A stretch of DNA of 64,000 bases from Guptibacillus hwajinpoensis (lineage in GTDB: Bacteria > Bacillota > Bacilli > Bacillales > Guptibacillaceae). Position numbers and translations under genes: made by a program. The stretch lies in NCBI RefSeq assembly GCF_029277305.1, contig NZ_CP119526.1, one strand, 5' to 3'. Under the pieces are notes generated by a model. That model was not told the DNA's origin, ran no database searches, and worked only from the letters and a program-made list of their open reading frames with translations. Shown here in pieces: positions 8,259 through 17,767 of this stretch. Each line of letters starts with the position of its first letter. Position 1 is the stretch's first letter.

Positions 8259-9242
8259 ATGAGAGCGATTCAATTAACGGAATTTGGTGGTCCAGAAGTT
8301 TTGAAAGTGGTTGAAATGGATGTTCCTAAACCGAACGGGCATGACGTATTAATTGAGATTAAGGCGATTGGAGTTAACTATGCAGATACAGCTAGAAGAG
8401 AGGGACAATACGTTGTAGACACACCACTTCCATATGTCCCAGGATCAGAAGTTGCTGGCGTTGTAAAAGCTGTAGGAGACAAGGTTACGTCAGTTAAACC
8501 AGGGTCATCAGTTGTAACTTTGCTTGGCACTAAAAATGCAACGGGATATGCTGAATATACACTTGCAGATGAACGAGGATTGATTCCTATTCCAGATGGC
8601 ATGGATCTCCACCATGCAGTCGCTTTACCTCTACAAGGGTTAAGCGCTTACCACACTTTGAAAACAATGGGACGATTTGAGAACGGTGAAACCGTTCTAA
8701 TACATGCAGCAGCTGGTGGACTTGGAACAATTGCAGTTCAACTTGCCCGGCTTTGGGGGGCAAAGACAATTATTGGAACAGCTAGTACTGAAGAAAAACG
8801 TCAGCTTGCTTCAGATATGGGAGTAGACGTTGCGGTGGACTATACTAAGGATGGCTGGGAGCAAGAGGTATTAGCTGCAACAGATGGAAATGGGGTTGAT
8901 GTTATTCTTGAGATGGCTGGTGGAGATGTTTTTCGCAAGTCGCTAAAGTGTCTTGCTCCATTTGGTAGACTTGTCATTTATGGAGTGGCTAGTGGAGAGC
9001 AAAGTCGCTTTTACCCATCTTCATTAATGGAGAAGAATCAATCTGTTGTTGGTTTTTTTCTTCCACAAATGATGAGAAAACCTTCTCTTTATCAAAAGAG
9101 TCTCGAAGAACTATTAAATTATATGAAAAATGGCGAGCTGCAATTAACAATAGGTGGGGTGTTTGACCTAGAAAAAGCAGCCGAAGTTCATACATTGCTT
9201 CAAGGTAGAAAAACAAAAGGGAAGCTTATTCTAACCCCTTAA
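8259..9242 (+). CDS. zinc-independent quinone oxidoreductase (MDR superfamily)
   Basis: A 327-residue NADPH:quinone oxidoreductase of the zeta-crystallin/QorA type, predicted to reduce quinones or alpha,beta-unsaturated carbonyls in the cytoplasm. The Rossmann motif AAAGGLGTIAVQLARLWGA lies near residues 148-166 and is followed by the NADPH-binding stretch. The catalytic zinc ligands of alcohol dehydrogenases are absent, as expected for this branch. Full length; ATG 8259 follows AAAGGAGGAAG. The gene is monocistronic, with its own operator-rich promoter and terminator, which suggests induction by an electrophile or a lipid-derived signal. The true substrate is unknown. Confidence 0.88.
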   Translation: MRAIQLTEFGGPEVLKVVEMDVPKPNGHDVLIEIKAIGVNYADTARREGQYVVDTPLPYVPGSEVAGVVKAVGDKVTSVKPGSSVVTLLGTKNATGYAEYTLADERGLIPIPDGMDLHHAVALPLQGLSAYHTLKTMGRFENGETVLIHAAAGGLGTIAVQLARLWGAKTIIGTASTEEKRQLASDMGVDVAVDYTKDGWEQEVLAATDGNGVDVILEMAGGDVFRKSLKCLAPFGRLVIYGVASGEQSRFYPSSLMEKNQSVVGFFLPQMMRKPSLYQKSLEELLNYMKNGELQLTIGGVFDLEKAAEVHTLLQGRKTKGKLILTP

Positions 9243-9248
9243 TCTTTT

Positions 9249-9278
9249 AAGGCGACCGCGCTTAGGTCGCCTTTTTTG
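9249..9278 (+). terminator. terminator after the quinone oxidoreductase gene
   Basis: AAGGCGACC and GGTCGCCTT form a perfect stem around a 7-base loop, followed by a T-run (9272-9277). Confidence 0.9.
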
Positions 9279-9614
9279 TGGTTAGAATCAATATTTCATA
9301 TTCATTGTAAGAAAATCTCTAATTTGTATTCACTATGGATACACTTTGTGGTAATTTAGTATTGCACTGTGTTAATATTCGAAAAATTTTTCAAGTCCAC
9401 TTTTTGTCACAGAAATTTTTTTCGAGAATTTGCATGAAAGTTTTGTAGGCATCCCAACACTGTGCTAAAATGCCAATGTAAGCGTTTTTTTAAATCGAGG
9501 TTTTCAATTCATTAAAAGAGTGAAAAGAACTAGTAAGAAATCATGCTTTAGATTGCGTTCAAATTTCCTATTTGCGCATGAATTTAGTAAAACCCAGCAG
9601 GGAGGTAGCATGCT
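9279..9614. other. 336-base intergenic region upstream of odhA
   Basis: It holds no coding frame of note. It is AT-rich with several possible promoters. ATGTAAGCGTTTTTTT (9476-9491) matches the left half and centre of a cre site but lacks the right-hand CA. CcpA repression of odhAB is known in Bacillus, so a degenerate cre is plausible but weak. No riboswitch-like structure is evident. Confidence 0.4.
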
Positions 9615-12473
9615 TTGAATACCAAACAGTCCAGAGTGGAACATCCATGGCAAGAATTTTATGGACCAAACCTTGGCTATGCCATTGAACTATATGAAAT
9701 GTACCAAGAAGATCCGGAATCAGTTGATCCCGACATGCGCCAAAAGTTTGAACAGTGGGGACCACCACCATCTTCTACAGATGAAATTGAAACATCTGCT
9801 AAACCAGGTAATCTTAAAAAGGTCATATCAGCAGTTAAACTAGCTGATAATATTCGTACATATGGCCATTTAGCTGCAGCAATTAATCCACTAAATAATG
9901 AGAAATCTGATCAGAAATTTATGAATCCAGAGAAATACGGTCTTTCTAGTGAAGACTTGAAAGCGATTCCTGCTGAAGTAGTTTGGGAAAATGCGCCTGC
10001 AGATATTAACAACGGCTTGCAGGCTATTAAGCGATTGCAGGATCTATATACAAAGTCTTTATCATATGAATTCACTCACGTACACGCTGAAGATGAACGT
10101 AAATGGCTTGATGAAATGGTGGAGAACGATTCTGTTAGCAGAACGCTAACAGACGATGATCGTAAAGAACTTCTTCGAAGGTTAACAGAAGTTGAAGGAT
10201 TTGAGAAATTCCTTCATAAAACCTTCGTCGGACAGAAACGATTCTCCATTGAAGGTGTAGACGCAATGGTACCAATGCTTGATGACGTTATTAAGTGTGG
10301 TACAAGTGACGGTGCTAAGAATGTAATGATAGGAATGGCTCACCGTGGTCGTTTAAACGTTCTTACACACGTTTTAAACAAACCTTATGAAAAGATTTTC
10401 GCTGAATTTCATCATGCGCCAAACAAAGAACTTGTGCCATCTGAAGGCTCAACGGGTATTAACTATGGTTGGACTGGTGATGTGAAATACCACATGGGCG
10501 CAGATCGTAAATTTGAGGGGTCTGAAACGGCTGAAGCTACCGTTACGCTTGCCAACAATCCGTCTCACCTTGAATTTGTTGATCCTGTCGTTGAAGGGTA
10601 TGCAAGAGCGGCACAGGAAACACGTGATAATAAGGGTGAACCAAAACAAGATTTCCGTAAATCATTTGCTATTCTAATTCATGGAGACGCCGCTTTCCCT
10701 GGTGAAGGCGTTGTAGCTGAGACGCTTAACTTAAGCCAACTTAAAGGCTATCATACAGGCGGAACCATTCATATTATCGCAAATAATCAGCTTGGATTTA
10801 CAACCGAAAGTTCCGATTCTCGTTCTACTAAATATGCTAGTGATCTTGCAAAAGGGTATGAGATTCCAATTGTGCATGTGAACGCTGACGACCCTGAAGC
10901 ATGTTTAGCTGCAATGCACCTTGCATATGAGTATAGAATGAAGTTTAATAAAGATTTCCTAATTGATCTTATCGGATATAGAAGATTTGGTCATAACGAA
11001 ATGGACGACCCAGCTGTTACACAGCCACATCTATATGAGAAAATTAAAAACCATCCAACAGTAAGGGCAAGTTATGCCAAATACCTTACTGATCAGAATG
11101 TGATTGAATCTGGTCACGGCGAAAAGATAGATGAAGAAGTACTCCAAGAGTTGCAAACGGAGTACGATAAAATAGCAAAAGGCGGAGACAATCAGGGAGA
11201 TGTGCAAGAGCTACAGCCTCCTAAAGAGATTGTTAAAGGAATTCCGTCTATAGATACTTCAGTGCCTCTCGAGACACTAAAAGACATCAATGAGAAGTTA
11301 CTCATTCGCCCAGATGGCTTTAATGTTTATCCAAAGCTTGAGCGTATTTTGAAACGTAGACTTGATATGCTTGAAGAAGGTGGCAAAGTCGATTGGGCAC
11401 TTGGTGAAACGCTTGCGTTTGCATCTATTCTTGGTGATGGAACGCCAATACGTATAACAGGACAGGATTCCCAGAGAGGCACATTCGCTCAGCGACACCT
11501 TGTACTTCATGATAAAGAAACGGGTGAGAAGTATTGCCCACTTCATGAACTACCTCAAGCTGAATCGTCATTTGCGATTCATAATAGCCCACTTTCAGAA
11601 GCTTCTGTTGTTGGTTTCGAATATGGTTATAACGTATTCGCTCCAGAAACATTAGTGATCTGGGAAGCACAATACGGTGACTTTGCTAATGCTGCACAAG
11701 TGATCTTTGACCAATTTGTTTCTGCAGGTAGAGCAAAATGGGGACAAAAGTCAGGAATGGTTTTGTTACTTCCACATGGATACGAAGGTCAGGGACCTGA
11801 ACACTCTAGCGGAAGAGTAGAACGTTTCCTTACACTTGCTGCTGAAAACAACTGGACGGTTGCGAATTTAACGAGCGCAGCACAATACTTCCATATTTTA
11901 CGTAGACAGGCTGCTATTCTTGAGAAGAAAGAAGTACGACCGCTTGTCATTATGACGCCAAAAAGTCTCCTTCGTAATCAGCGCACGTCTTCACCTGGAT
12001 TTGAATTCAGCCAGGGGCAATTCCTTAGTGTTGTTGAACAAGCAGGTCTTGGCGAGAGTAAAGAAAAGGTAGAGCGTATCGTACTTTGTACAGGTAAGGT
12101 AGCGGTTGATCTATCGGCTGAAATAGAATCTTCTGAAGAGAATTTTGATTGGTTGCATGTGCTTCGAGTAGAGCAATTGTATCCATTCCCTCATGAAGAA
12201 GTTAAAAAGATTTTTGAACGGTATTCTAATGTGAAGGAAATTATTTGGTTGCAGGAAGAACCAAAGAATATGGGCTCTTGGAATTACATTTCTCCTCGAA
12301 TTCATGAGTCAGCTCCAAAAGGTGTTGCTGTGAGCTATGTTGGTCGTCCAGATCGATCAAGTCCAGCTGGCGGAGAGCCTAACGTGCATAAAAAGGATCA
12401 AGAACGAATCATACAAGAAGTCTTAGAGCCATCCAAAACTGTTTCCCATCAAGGAGGTAATCGTCGTGATTGA
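9615..12473 (+). CDS. odhA: 2-oxoglutarate dehydrogenase E1 component
   Basis: The thiamine diphosphate-dependent E1 decarboxylase of the 2-oxoglutarate dehydrogenase complex in the TCA cycle. 952 residues, normal for Bacillus OdhA (about 940). The N-terminus (EFYGPNLGYAIELYEMYQ) gives way to MAHRGRLNVL and HGDAAFPGEG, the ThDP-binding region IIANNQLGFTTE, and the C-terminal transketolase-like half with PLVIMTPKSLLR and GGEPNVHKKDQ. TTG 9615 is the start; the ATG at 9610 is out of frame and runs into a stop after two codons, and GGGAGG (9600-9605) is the ribosome binding site. The last 8 bases overlap the E2 gene, giving translational coupling. The E3 subunit is not encoded here, as is usual. 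Confidence 0.97.
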   Translation: MNTKQSRVEHPWQEFYGPNLGYAIELYEMYQEDPESVDPDMRQKFEQWGPPPSSTDEIETSAKPGNLKKVISAVKLADNIRTYGHLAAAINPLNNEKSDQKFMNPEKYGLSSEDLKAIPAEVVWENAPADINNGLQAIKRLQDLYTKSLSYEFTHVHAEDERKWLDEMVENDSVSRTLTDDDRKELLRRLTEVEGFEKFLHKTFVGQKRFSIEGVDAMVPMLDDVIKCGTSDGAKNVMIGMAHRGRLNVLTHVLNKPYEKIFAEFHHAPNKELVPSEGSTGINYGWTGDVKYHMGADRKFEGSETAEATVTLANNPSHLEFVDPVVEGYARAAQETRDNKGEPKQDFRKSFAILIHGDAAFPGEGVVAETLNLSQLKGYHTGGTIHIIANNQLGFTTESSDSRSTKYASDLAKGYEIPIVHVNADDPEACLAAMHLAYEYRMKFNKDFLIDLIGYRRFGHNEMDDPAVTQPHLYEKIKNHPTVRASYAKYLTDQNVIESGHGEKIDEEVLQELQTEYDKIAKGGDNQGDVQELQPPKEIVKGIPSIDTSVPLETLKDINEKLLIRPDGFNVYPKLERILKRRLDMLEEGGKVDWALGETLAFASILGDGTPIRITGQDSQRGTFAQRHLVLHDKETGEKYCPLHELPQAESSFAIHNSPLSEASVVGFEYGYNVFAPETLVIWEAQYGDFANAAQVIFDQFVSAGRAKWGQKSGMVLLLPHGYEGQGPEHSSGRVERFLTLAAENNWTVANLTSAAQYFHILRRQAAILEKKEVRPLVIMTPKSLLRNQRTSSPGFEFSQGQFLSVVEQAGLGESKEKVERIVLCTGKVAVDLSAEIESSEENFDWLHVLRVEQLYPFPHEEVKKIFERYSNVKEIIWLQEEPKNMGSWNYISPRIHESAPKGVAVSYVGRPDRSSPAGGEPNVHKKDQERIIQEVLEPSKTVSHQGGNRRD

Positions 12474-13761
12474 AGTTAAAGTACCAGAACTCGCAGAATC
12501 CATTACAGAAGGTACCATTTCTCAATGGTTAATCAAAGTAGGCGACAAAGTAGAAAAAGGTGACAACCTTGTTGAGCTTGAAACAGACAAAGTTAACATC
12601 GAAGTTAGTGCTGAAAACGATGGAGTAATTAAAGAACTTTTGAAAGAACCTGGTGATAATGTAGAAGTTGGCGAAATCATTGCTTACCTAGGTGGCGGTG
12701 AAAGCAGTTCTTCTCAATCTAAAGATCAACAAGCTAATGAAACCGAACAAGCTGAAGCGAAAAAAGAAGAAACGGAATCTCCTGAAGAAGCGAAATCAGA
12801 TCAGGAATCAAAAGCTCATGCAGCACCAGAAGCAAATCAACAATCTGAGAATGGACGAACAGTAGCTTCACCTTCTGCTAGAAAACTTGCTCGTGAACTT
12901 GGCGTTGATTTGAATGAGGTTAATACGAAAGATCCTCTAGGTCGAGTGCGTCCTGACGATGTGAAAGCCCATGCAGATCAATCAGGGCAAAAAGAAGCAC
13001 CAAAGCAAGAGAAGAAACAAGAAAAACAAGAAAACAAACAATCACAAGTTAATGAAGGTAAGCCAGTAGAACGAGTGAAAATGTCTCGTCGTCGTCAAAC
13101 GATTGCAAAGCGTCTTGTTGAAGTTCAACATACTGCAGCAATGCTTACAACATTTAACGAAGTTGATATGACAGCGATTATGGAGCTTCGTAAACGTCGT
13201 AAGGACAAGTTTCTTGAAGACAACGATGTAAAACTTGGTTTTATGTCATTCTTCACTAAAGCTGTTGTAGGAGCACTTAAAAAGTACCCGCGTCTAAATG
13301 CAGAGATTCAGGATACGGATATCGTTCTTAAGAAGTTCTATGATATTGGTATTGCAGTTGGAGCAGAAGAAGGACTTGTGGTTCCTGTCGTACGTGACGC
13401 TGATAAACTTTCATTCGCTGGAATTGAGCAGGAAATTGGTAATCTTGCGAAGAAAGCTCGTGACAACAAATTAAAACTGGATGAGCTACAAGGTGGTTCA
13501 TTTACAATTACAAATGGTGGTATTTTCGGTTCCATGCTTTCGACTCCAATTCTAAATGCACCTCAAGTAGGTATTCTTGGAATGCACAAGATTCAATGGC
13601 GCCCAATGGCTATTGATCAGGAGCGAATGGAAAATCGCCCGATGATGTACATTGCTCTTTCATACGATCACCGCATCGTAGATGGTGGAGAAGCCGTTAG
13701 CTTCCTCGCGAAAATCAAAGAGCTTCTCGAAGATCCAGAACAACTTCTTCTTGAAGGTTAG
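12466..13761 (+). CDS. odhB: dihydrolipoyllysine succinyltransferase, E2 of 2-oxoglutarate dehydrogenase
   Basis: E2 core of the complex: it transfers succinyl groups from lipoyl-lysine to CoA. 431 residues. One lipoyl domain (about 1-77) carries the modified lysine in ETDKVNIEV. A flexible linker rich in Glu, Ala, Lys and Gln follows, then a peripheral subunit-binding domain (about 129-165, SPSARKLARELGVDL). A second charged linker and the catalytic domain (about 200-431) complete it, with SYDHRIVDGG holding the active-site histidine and aspartate. GTG 12466 follows AAGGAGG (12451-12457) and overlaps the odhA stop. Succinyl rather than acetyl specificity is inferred from the odhA partner and the ELAESITEGTI N-terminus typical of OdhB. 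Confidence 0.97.
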   Translation: MIEVKVPELAESITEGTISQWLIKVGDKVEKGDNLVELETDKVNIEVSAENDGVIKELLKEPGDNVEVGEIIAYLGGGESSSSQSKDQQANETEQAEAKKEETESPEEAKSDQESKAHAAPEANQQSENGRTVASPSARKLARELGVDLNEVNTKDPLGRVRPDDVKAHADQSGQKEAPKQEKKQEKQENKQSQVNEGKPVERVKMSRRRQTIAKRLVEVQHTAAMLTTFNEVDMTAIMELRKRRKDKFLEDNDVKLGFMSFFTKAVVGALKKYPRLNAEIQDTDIVLKKFYDIGIAVGAEEGLVVPVVRDADKLSFAGIEQEIGNLAKKARDNKLKLDELQGGSFTITNGGIFGSMLSTPILNAPQVGILGMHKIQWRPMAIDQERMENRPMMYIALSYDHRIVDGGEAVSFLAKIKELLEDPEQLLLEG

Positions 13762-13770
13762 GATAAAGAT

Positions 13771-13805
13771 AGAACCTGAATCCAATAGATTCAGGTTCTT
13801 TTTTC
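13771..13805 (+). terminator. odhAB terminator
   Basis: The 11-bp perfect stem GAACCTGAATC / GATTCAGGTTC with loop CAATA is followed by T7. Confidence 0.92.
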
Positions 13806-13866
13806 TTAGGCTGTTTTCTAAAAATGTTGTTTTGTGAATGGTAATGTAAAAAACCATAATTCAAGG

Positions 13867-13947
13867 TTGATTGGAGCGGAAGGTGCTCGACTCCTGCGGC
13901 TCAAGCGTCCCGTCCCACGGAAAGCGAGCACCTGTAGCGCAAATCAA
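13867..13947. repeat. interspersed foldback repeat, copy 1
   Basis: An 81-base noncoding element with nested inverted arms. The outer arms are TTGATTGGAGCG (13867-13878) and AGCGCAAATCAA (13936-13947); the inner arms GGTGCTCG (13882-13889) and CGAGCACC (13925-13932) enclose a GC-rich centre. A diverged copy occurs at 18670-18734 with compensatory changes in both arm pairs. I recall similar TTGATTGGAGCGGAAGG elements scattered through Bacillaceae genomes, but I cannot name a database family. No transposase is associated. The local GC content is well above its surroundings. Confidence 0.8.
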
Positions 13948-14017
13948 TCACTACCCTTAAAGGGGAACCATGTCATAACAAGTTTTTTATCAACTAATAC
14001 AAAAGTGGGGAAATGTG

Positions 14018-14875
14018 ATGAGAATAAAAAACTTTCAAGATCCGATTGCATACTTAGATTACGTTCAAATCTTTCTAGAAAAAAACGAAGCAGTGAATAA
14101 TTTATCGCTAGGTATTTTACATCGTCACGTTATACAGAATGGAAAAATAGATGTTGATAATGAGCCTTATTTAGCAACCATAGAAACAGATGACGGGAAA
14201 ATAGAACTATGTATGATTCAGACGCCACCTCATAATCTCACTATAGCTGGATGCGCTACTACTTCAAGGGAATCGCTTCTGTATGGAGCGAATCAATTAC
14301 ATAAGCAAAAACAAGTTCCAGGAATACTTGGAGAAAATCGATTTGTGGAAATTTTCTCGGAAGAATATTCTCGTCTAACAAAAGCGAAGCGTACCCTTCA
14401 TATGAATCAACGAATTTATCGACTTGATCAGGTGAACCCGCCAAAGCAAGTGGATGGATCTATGAGAATGGCAGAGGAATTGGATAGTGAGATGATAACT
14501 GAATGGATTCAACGATTCACTCAATCGCTTGGCCAGCCTATACCATACGAAGAAAGTCGTGAGCGTGCTATACAATTAATTGAAGAACAAACGCTTGTCT
14601 TATGGCAAGTTGAGAATCAAATTGTTTCTATGGCTAATCAGACGAGACCCACTTCAAATGGAATGACAATTAACTTTGTATATACGCCACCAGAGTTTGA
14701 AAGAAATGGCTATGCCTCTGCGTGTGTAGCAGAACTAAGTCAGTCAATACTAAATCGCGGTTATTCGTTTTGCAGCTTATATACAGATTTATCAAATCCT
14801 ACATCCAACTCGATCTATATGAGAATAGGTTATAAACCTGTTGGAGACTCCATCGTCTATTTATTTGAATCTTAA
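14018..14875 (+). CDS. GNAT-family N-acetyltransferase, two-domain
   Basis: A 285-residue acetyl-CoA-dependent acetyltransferase of unknown acceptor. The C-terminal half (about 150-285) is the GNAT domain: INFVYTPPEFERNGYASAC is the beta4-motif A region with the pyrophosphate-binding RNGYA, and NPTSNSIYMRIGYKPVGD is the conserved end of the fold. The N-terminal 140 residues form a degenerate GNAT-like half common in Bacillus proteins of this size. ATG 14018 is chosen over GTG 14015, behind GTGGGGA. It is monocistronic, downstream of a repeat element. Acceptor (amine, peptide or antibiotic) cannot be assigned. Confidence 0.85.
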   Translation: MRIKNFQDPIAYLDYVQIFLEKNEAVNNLSLGILHRHVIQNGKIDVDNEPYLATIETDDGKIELCMIQTPPHNLTIAGCATTSRESLLYGANQLHKQKQVPGILGENRFVEIFSEEYSRLTKAKRTLHMNQRIYRLDQVNPPKQVDGSMRMAEELDSEMITEWIQRFTQSLGQPIPYEESRERAIQLIEEQTLVLWQVENQIVSMANQTRPTSNGMTINFVYTPPEFERNGYASACVAELSQSILNRGYSFCSLYTDLSNPTSNSIYMRIGYKPVGDSIVYLFES

Positions 14876-14942
14876 TATCGTATTCTTTATCTAAGAGGCG
14901 GTCTCATGTAGAATAGAAGAAAAGAAGAAAGGAGTGGATGTT

Positions 14943-15146
14943 ATGATTCATCACTCATGGAAAGATCAAACAACAGTCAAGAAAGTTAAATGTGTACATA
15001 CTAACGCTAAGAAGTATATGGTGAACCGAGTATTAACTGAAGGCAAGACATACGATGTAAAGAACGAAACAGAAGAGTTCTTGTTTGTCGTTGATAATAG
15101 CGGTAAAGTCGGCGGATTTTATAAAGAATATTTTGAAGAAATTTAA
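14943..15146 (+). CDS. small DUF6501-like protein
   Basis: A 67-residue protein resembling the short Bacillus family I know as DUF6501, from the pattern KCVHTNAKKYMVN, then YDVKNETEEFLFVVDNSGKVGGFYKEYF. The function of the family is unknown. The fold looks like a small beta barrel with the consecutive strands YDVKN, EFLFVVD and KVGGFY. ATG 14943 is selected because AGGAG (14930-14934) is 8 bases upstream; an earlier in-frame GTG (14934) overlaps that site. It is monocistronic and faces the convergent YeeE gene across a shared bidirectional terminator. Family assignment is from memory. Confidence 0.75.
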   Translation: MIHHSWKDQTTVKKVKCVHTNAKKYMVNRVLTEGKTYDVKNETEEFLFVVDNSGKVGGFYKEYFEEI

Positions 15147-15162
15147 TTAGTGATTAAGAGTG

Positions 15163-15195
15163 AAAAGGCCTGATCGATAATCGATCAGGCCTTTT
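15163..15195. terminator. bidirectional terminator between convergent genes
   Basis: Perfect 15-bp arms (AAAAGGCCTGATCGA and its complement) around TAA serve both the small DUF6501-like gene on the plus strand and the YeeE/YedE gene on the minus strand; A- and T-runs lie on the two sides. Confidence 0.9.
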
Positions 15196-15199
15196 ATGT

Positions 15200-16444
15200 T
15201 TAACAGAATTGATCTTCTTTCTTTGGATTTTTCAATCCAAACAGAGGACGTAAGTAGAGAGCTAAGTATGAGCCTGCAAGTGCAACAATCATCCATACCC
15301 AACCATGAAGACTGAATGATGCGATTCCTCCGAAATAAGCACCAATGTTACAACCAAATGCTAACCGAGCACCGTAGCCCATTAGTAAACCACCAATAAT
15401 AGAGGCTGCGGCTAACTTCAGTGGTACTCTTCTCATAATAAATGCACCGCCTGCGCCAGCAGCAACAAAGGCTCCTAGAATAACACCGAAGTTCATGACG
15501 CTAGTCGAATCCGTGAGTATTGATTGTTCAAGTGCAGCAGACTTGGTACCTGACCAATATCCCCACTGTGTAACATCAATTCCTAGAAATAATGCTATTT
15601 TTGAACCCCAAAGAGCAAAGGCTGATGTAATGCCCCATGGGTTTCCCCGGGATACTAGCGTTAAAGCATTTAGTACACCTAGCGCAATTGCAGCAGTCCA
15701 GATAGGCCATGAGCCACGGAAAAATCGCTTCCAACCATTTGCTGTTGGTAAAGGCTTTATTTGTGGAGGCTGACGCTTTTTGGCTATGAATCTTACTAGA
15801 AAGAAGATAAGTGCAAACAAAGAAAGCTGAAGAACCCAAGCTCCGAAAAAGCCTAGCCCTGTATCTGTGGCTAAAGAAATGGCTTGGAATGAAGGCATTT
15901 GATTTACCCAGAAGTCAAAATGCCACGCACCAACAACGGATCCAACAATAAATCCGAATAGGGTAAGTAACATTTCGGTTTTCCCCCAACCGACAGTATA
16001 GAGTGTTCCTGAAGCACATCCACCCCCGAGTTGCATGCCAATCCCGAATAAGAATGATCCCACAACTACGCTTGTTCCGACTGGGAACACATATCCAGTA
16101 GGTGTTGTCCCAAACAAACCGAACCCATTTGATAGAATCGGTGCGAACAATGTACTAGCAACAGCGAGCATCAGCATATGGGATTGAATGGCTGTTCCAT
16201 TTCCTACGCTTAATAATTGTCTGAACGCCGATGTAAAGCCAAATCTAGCATGAAGCAAGCAATACCCAAGTAATAGTCCTAGTGCAAAGAGAACAACTTG
16301 CTGAACTCCTTGATTTAGAAAAAGGATCAAACCGAGTAAGGCAATAAATAAAAAGCCAGCTGTAAGAACAGGCTTTTGTGGCGCTTTAAGGAACGGAAGC
16401 TGTAATGAACTTCTTGTTGTATGAACGGGTTGTTCCATTGCCAA
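15200..16444 (-). CDS. YeeE/YedE-family membrane transporter (thiosulfate/sulfur compound type)
   Basis: A 414-residue polytopic inner-membrane protein of the YeeE/YedE family, whose characterised member TsuA takes up thiosulfate. Two pseudo-repeats are visible. The first holds QLGGGCASGTLYTVGWG and the second GYGARLAFGCNIGAYFGG, each with the conserved glycine-flanked cysteine thought to handle the sulfur ligand. About ten hydrophobic helices can be drawn. The start is TTG at 16442-16444, 8 bases after GAGGTG; the ATG six bases later is the alternative. It is divergent from nos across 236 bases. Transport of thiosulfate is inferred from the family; no partner sulfurtransferase gene is adjacent. 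Confidence 0.85.
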   Translation of the reverse strand: MAMEQPVHTTRSSLQLPFLKAPQKPVLTAGFLFIALLGLILFLNQGVQQVVLFALGLLLGYCLLHARFGFTSAFRQLLSVGNGTAIQSHMLMLAVASTLFAPILSNGFGLFGTTPTGYVFPVGTSVVVGSFLFGIGMQLGGGCASGTLYTVGWGKTEMLLTLFGFIVGSVVGAWHFDFWVNQMPSFQAISLATDTGLGFFGAWVLQLSLFALIFFLVRFIAKKRQPPQIKPLPTANGWKRFFRGSWPIWTAAIALGVLNALTLVSRGNPWGITSAFALWGSKIALFLGIDVTQWGYWSGTKSAALEQSILTDSTSVMNFGVILGAFVAAGAGGAFIMRRVPLKLAAASIIGGLLMGYGARLAFGCNIGAYFGGIASFSLHGWVWMIVALAGSYLALYLRPLFGLKNPKKEDQFC

Positions 16445-16565
16445 GATTAATGCACCTCATTCCGATAGTTTTAATATGAATTAACAAATTTATCCTACAA
16501 TAGATTTGTTGGTGTGTAAACAATTTAATCTAAGCTTATAAAAACACACTGGTTAGAGTTGTCCA

Positions 16566-16595
16566 TTAGTACTGCAAAAGGTCGTGTGATATAAT
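16566..16595 (+). promoter_or_regulatory. extended -10 promoter of nos
   Basis: TGATATAAT (16587-16595) is a perfect extended -10 element; TTAGTA (16566-16571) is a weak -35 at 18 bases. Start would fall near 16602, leaving a leader of about 80 bases before AGGAGGAAG at the nos ATG. Confidence 0.5.
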
Positions 16596-16680
16596 ACGCG
16601 TGGACTAGTATTCCGATTATTACAATGATGAGCTTAAGATCAGGTGTTAGAACCGTCTCCGGCTACAGGAGGAAGAGCAT

Positions 16681-17748
16681 ATGAATCATAACGAATTAAT
16701 AGATGAAGCCTTTTCTTTTCTTGATCAGGCATATTATGAATTAGAAAAAGATCCAGCCGCTTTACAGCTACGAAAAAATGAAATTAGAGATGAAATTAAC
16801 GCTAAAGGAACTTACTCTCATACATACGAGGAACTTGAACAAGGTGCGAAAATGGCGTGGCGAAATAGTAACAAATGCATTGGTAGACTTTTTTGGAACA
16901 CAATGACAGTAATAGATGCACGATGTGCTTCAACAGTAGAAGAAGTCACAAATGCATTATTACATCACCTAAAGGTAGCAACAAACGGTGGTAAAATTCG
17001 TCCAACGATTACTATTTTTGAACCAGGAAAAGTACGGATTTGGAATCATCAGTTAGTCCGTTATGCAGGTTATGAAACTGAAGATGGCATTGTAGGTGAT
17101 CCTGATTCTGTCGACTTTACGAATCAAGTGATCAAACTCGGTTGGCGAGGAGTAGGGACCTCACATGACGTGTTACCCCTCGTTTTTACAATGAATGATG
17201 ACAAGCCACTCGTTATTGATCTACCTGAAGATCATGTTCTTCAAGTAGAAGTAGAGCACCCTGAATATGATTTCTCTTCTCTTGGTGCTAAATGGTACGC
17301 TGTTCCAATTATTTCAGATATGCGATTAGAAATAGGAGGGATAGATTACGGTGCTGCTCCATTTAATGGCTGGTACATGGGAACAGAGATAGGAGCAAGG
17401 AACCTTGCTGATACTGATCGCTATGATTTACTGCCGAAAGTTGCAAGTGTAATGAAAATTGATACGAGTTCGAATGCGACGTTGTGGAAAGATCGTGCTC
17501 TTGTTGAATTAAATCGAGCAGTTTTATATTCCTATCAAAAGGCAGGAGTAAGTATTGTAGATCATCACACAGCTGCGAAGCAATTTCAAAAATTCGAGCA
17601 AAATGAAGCGAAAGCAGAGCGGGAAGTAACGGGAAATTGGACCTGGCTAATTCCTCCGGTTTCTCCAGCAACAACGCACATCTTCCATAAACCATATAAG
17701 AATAAAATTTTATCACCAAATTACTTTTATCAGGAAAAACCATTTTAG
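16681..17748 (+). CDS. nos: bacterial nitric oxide synthase oxygenase
   Basis: A heme- and pterin-dependent enzyme that converts L-arginine to citrulline and NO, using reductases borrowed from the host cell because no reductase domain is attached. 355 residues, the normal length for Bacillus bNOS. The heme-ligating cysteine is in WRNSNKCIGR; NGWYMGTEIGARN carries the arginine-binding glutamate; the C-terminus includes TGNWTWLIPP, the pterin and dimer region. ATG 16681 is 6 bases after AGGAGGAAG. It is followed 19 bases later by an ABM-domain gene, probably in the same transcript. Likely roles known from the family are protection against oxidative stress and antibiotics. Confidence 0.97.
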   Translation: MNHNELIDEAFSFLDQAYYELEKDPAALQLRKNEIRDEINAKGTYSHTYEELEQGAKMAWRNSNKCIGRLFWNTMTVIDARCASTVEEVTNALLHHLKVATNGGKIRPTITIFEPGKVRIWNHQLVRYAGYETEDGIVGDPDSVDFTNQVIKLGWRGVGTSHDVLPLVFTMNDDKPLVIDLPEDHVLQVEVEHPEYDFSSLGAKWYAVPIISDMRLEIGGIDYGAAPFNGWYMGTEIGARNLADTDRYDLLPKVASVMKIDTSSNATLWKDRALVELNRAVLYSYQKAGVSIVDHHTAAKQFQKFEQNEAKAEREVTGNWTWLIPPVSPATTHIFHKPYKNKILSPNYFYQEKPF

Positions 17749-17767
17749 ATTAGAATAGGAGATTGGC

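Noticed and set aside
9476..9491. cre site in front of odhA
   Set aside because: The right-hand CA of the consensus is missing; kept only as a remark in the intergenic entry.
13834..14100. Open frame of 88 codons across repeat copy 1
   Set aside because: It translates the repeat element, has no ribosome binding site and overlaps the start of the GNAT gene. A similar frame (LIGAEG peptide) occurs over copy 2, showing that it is repeat-derived.
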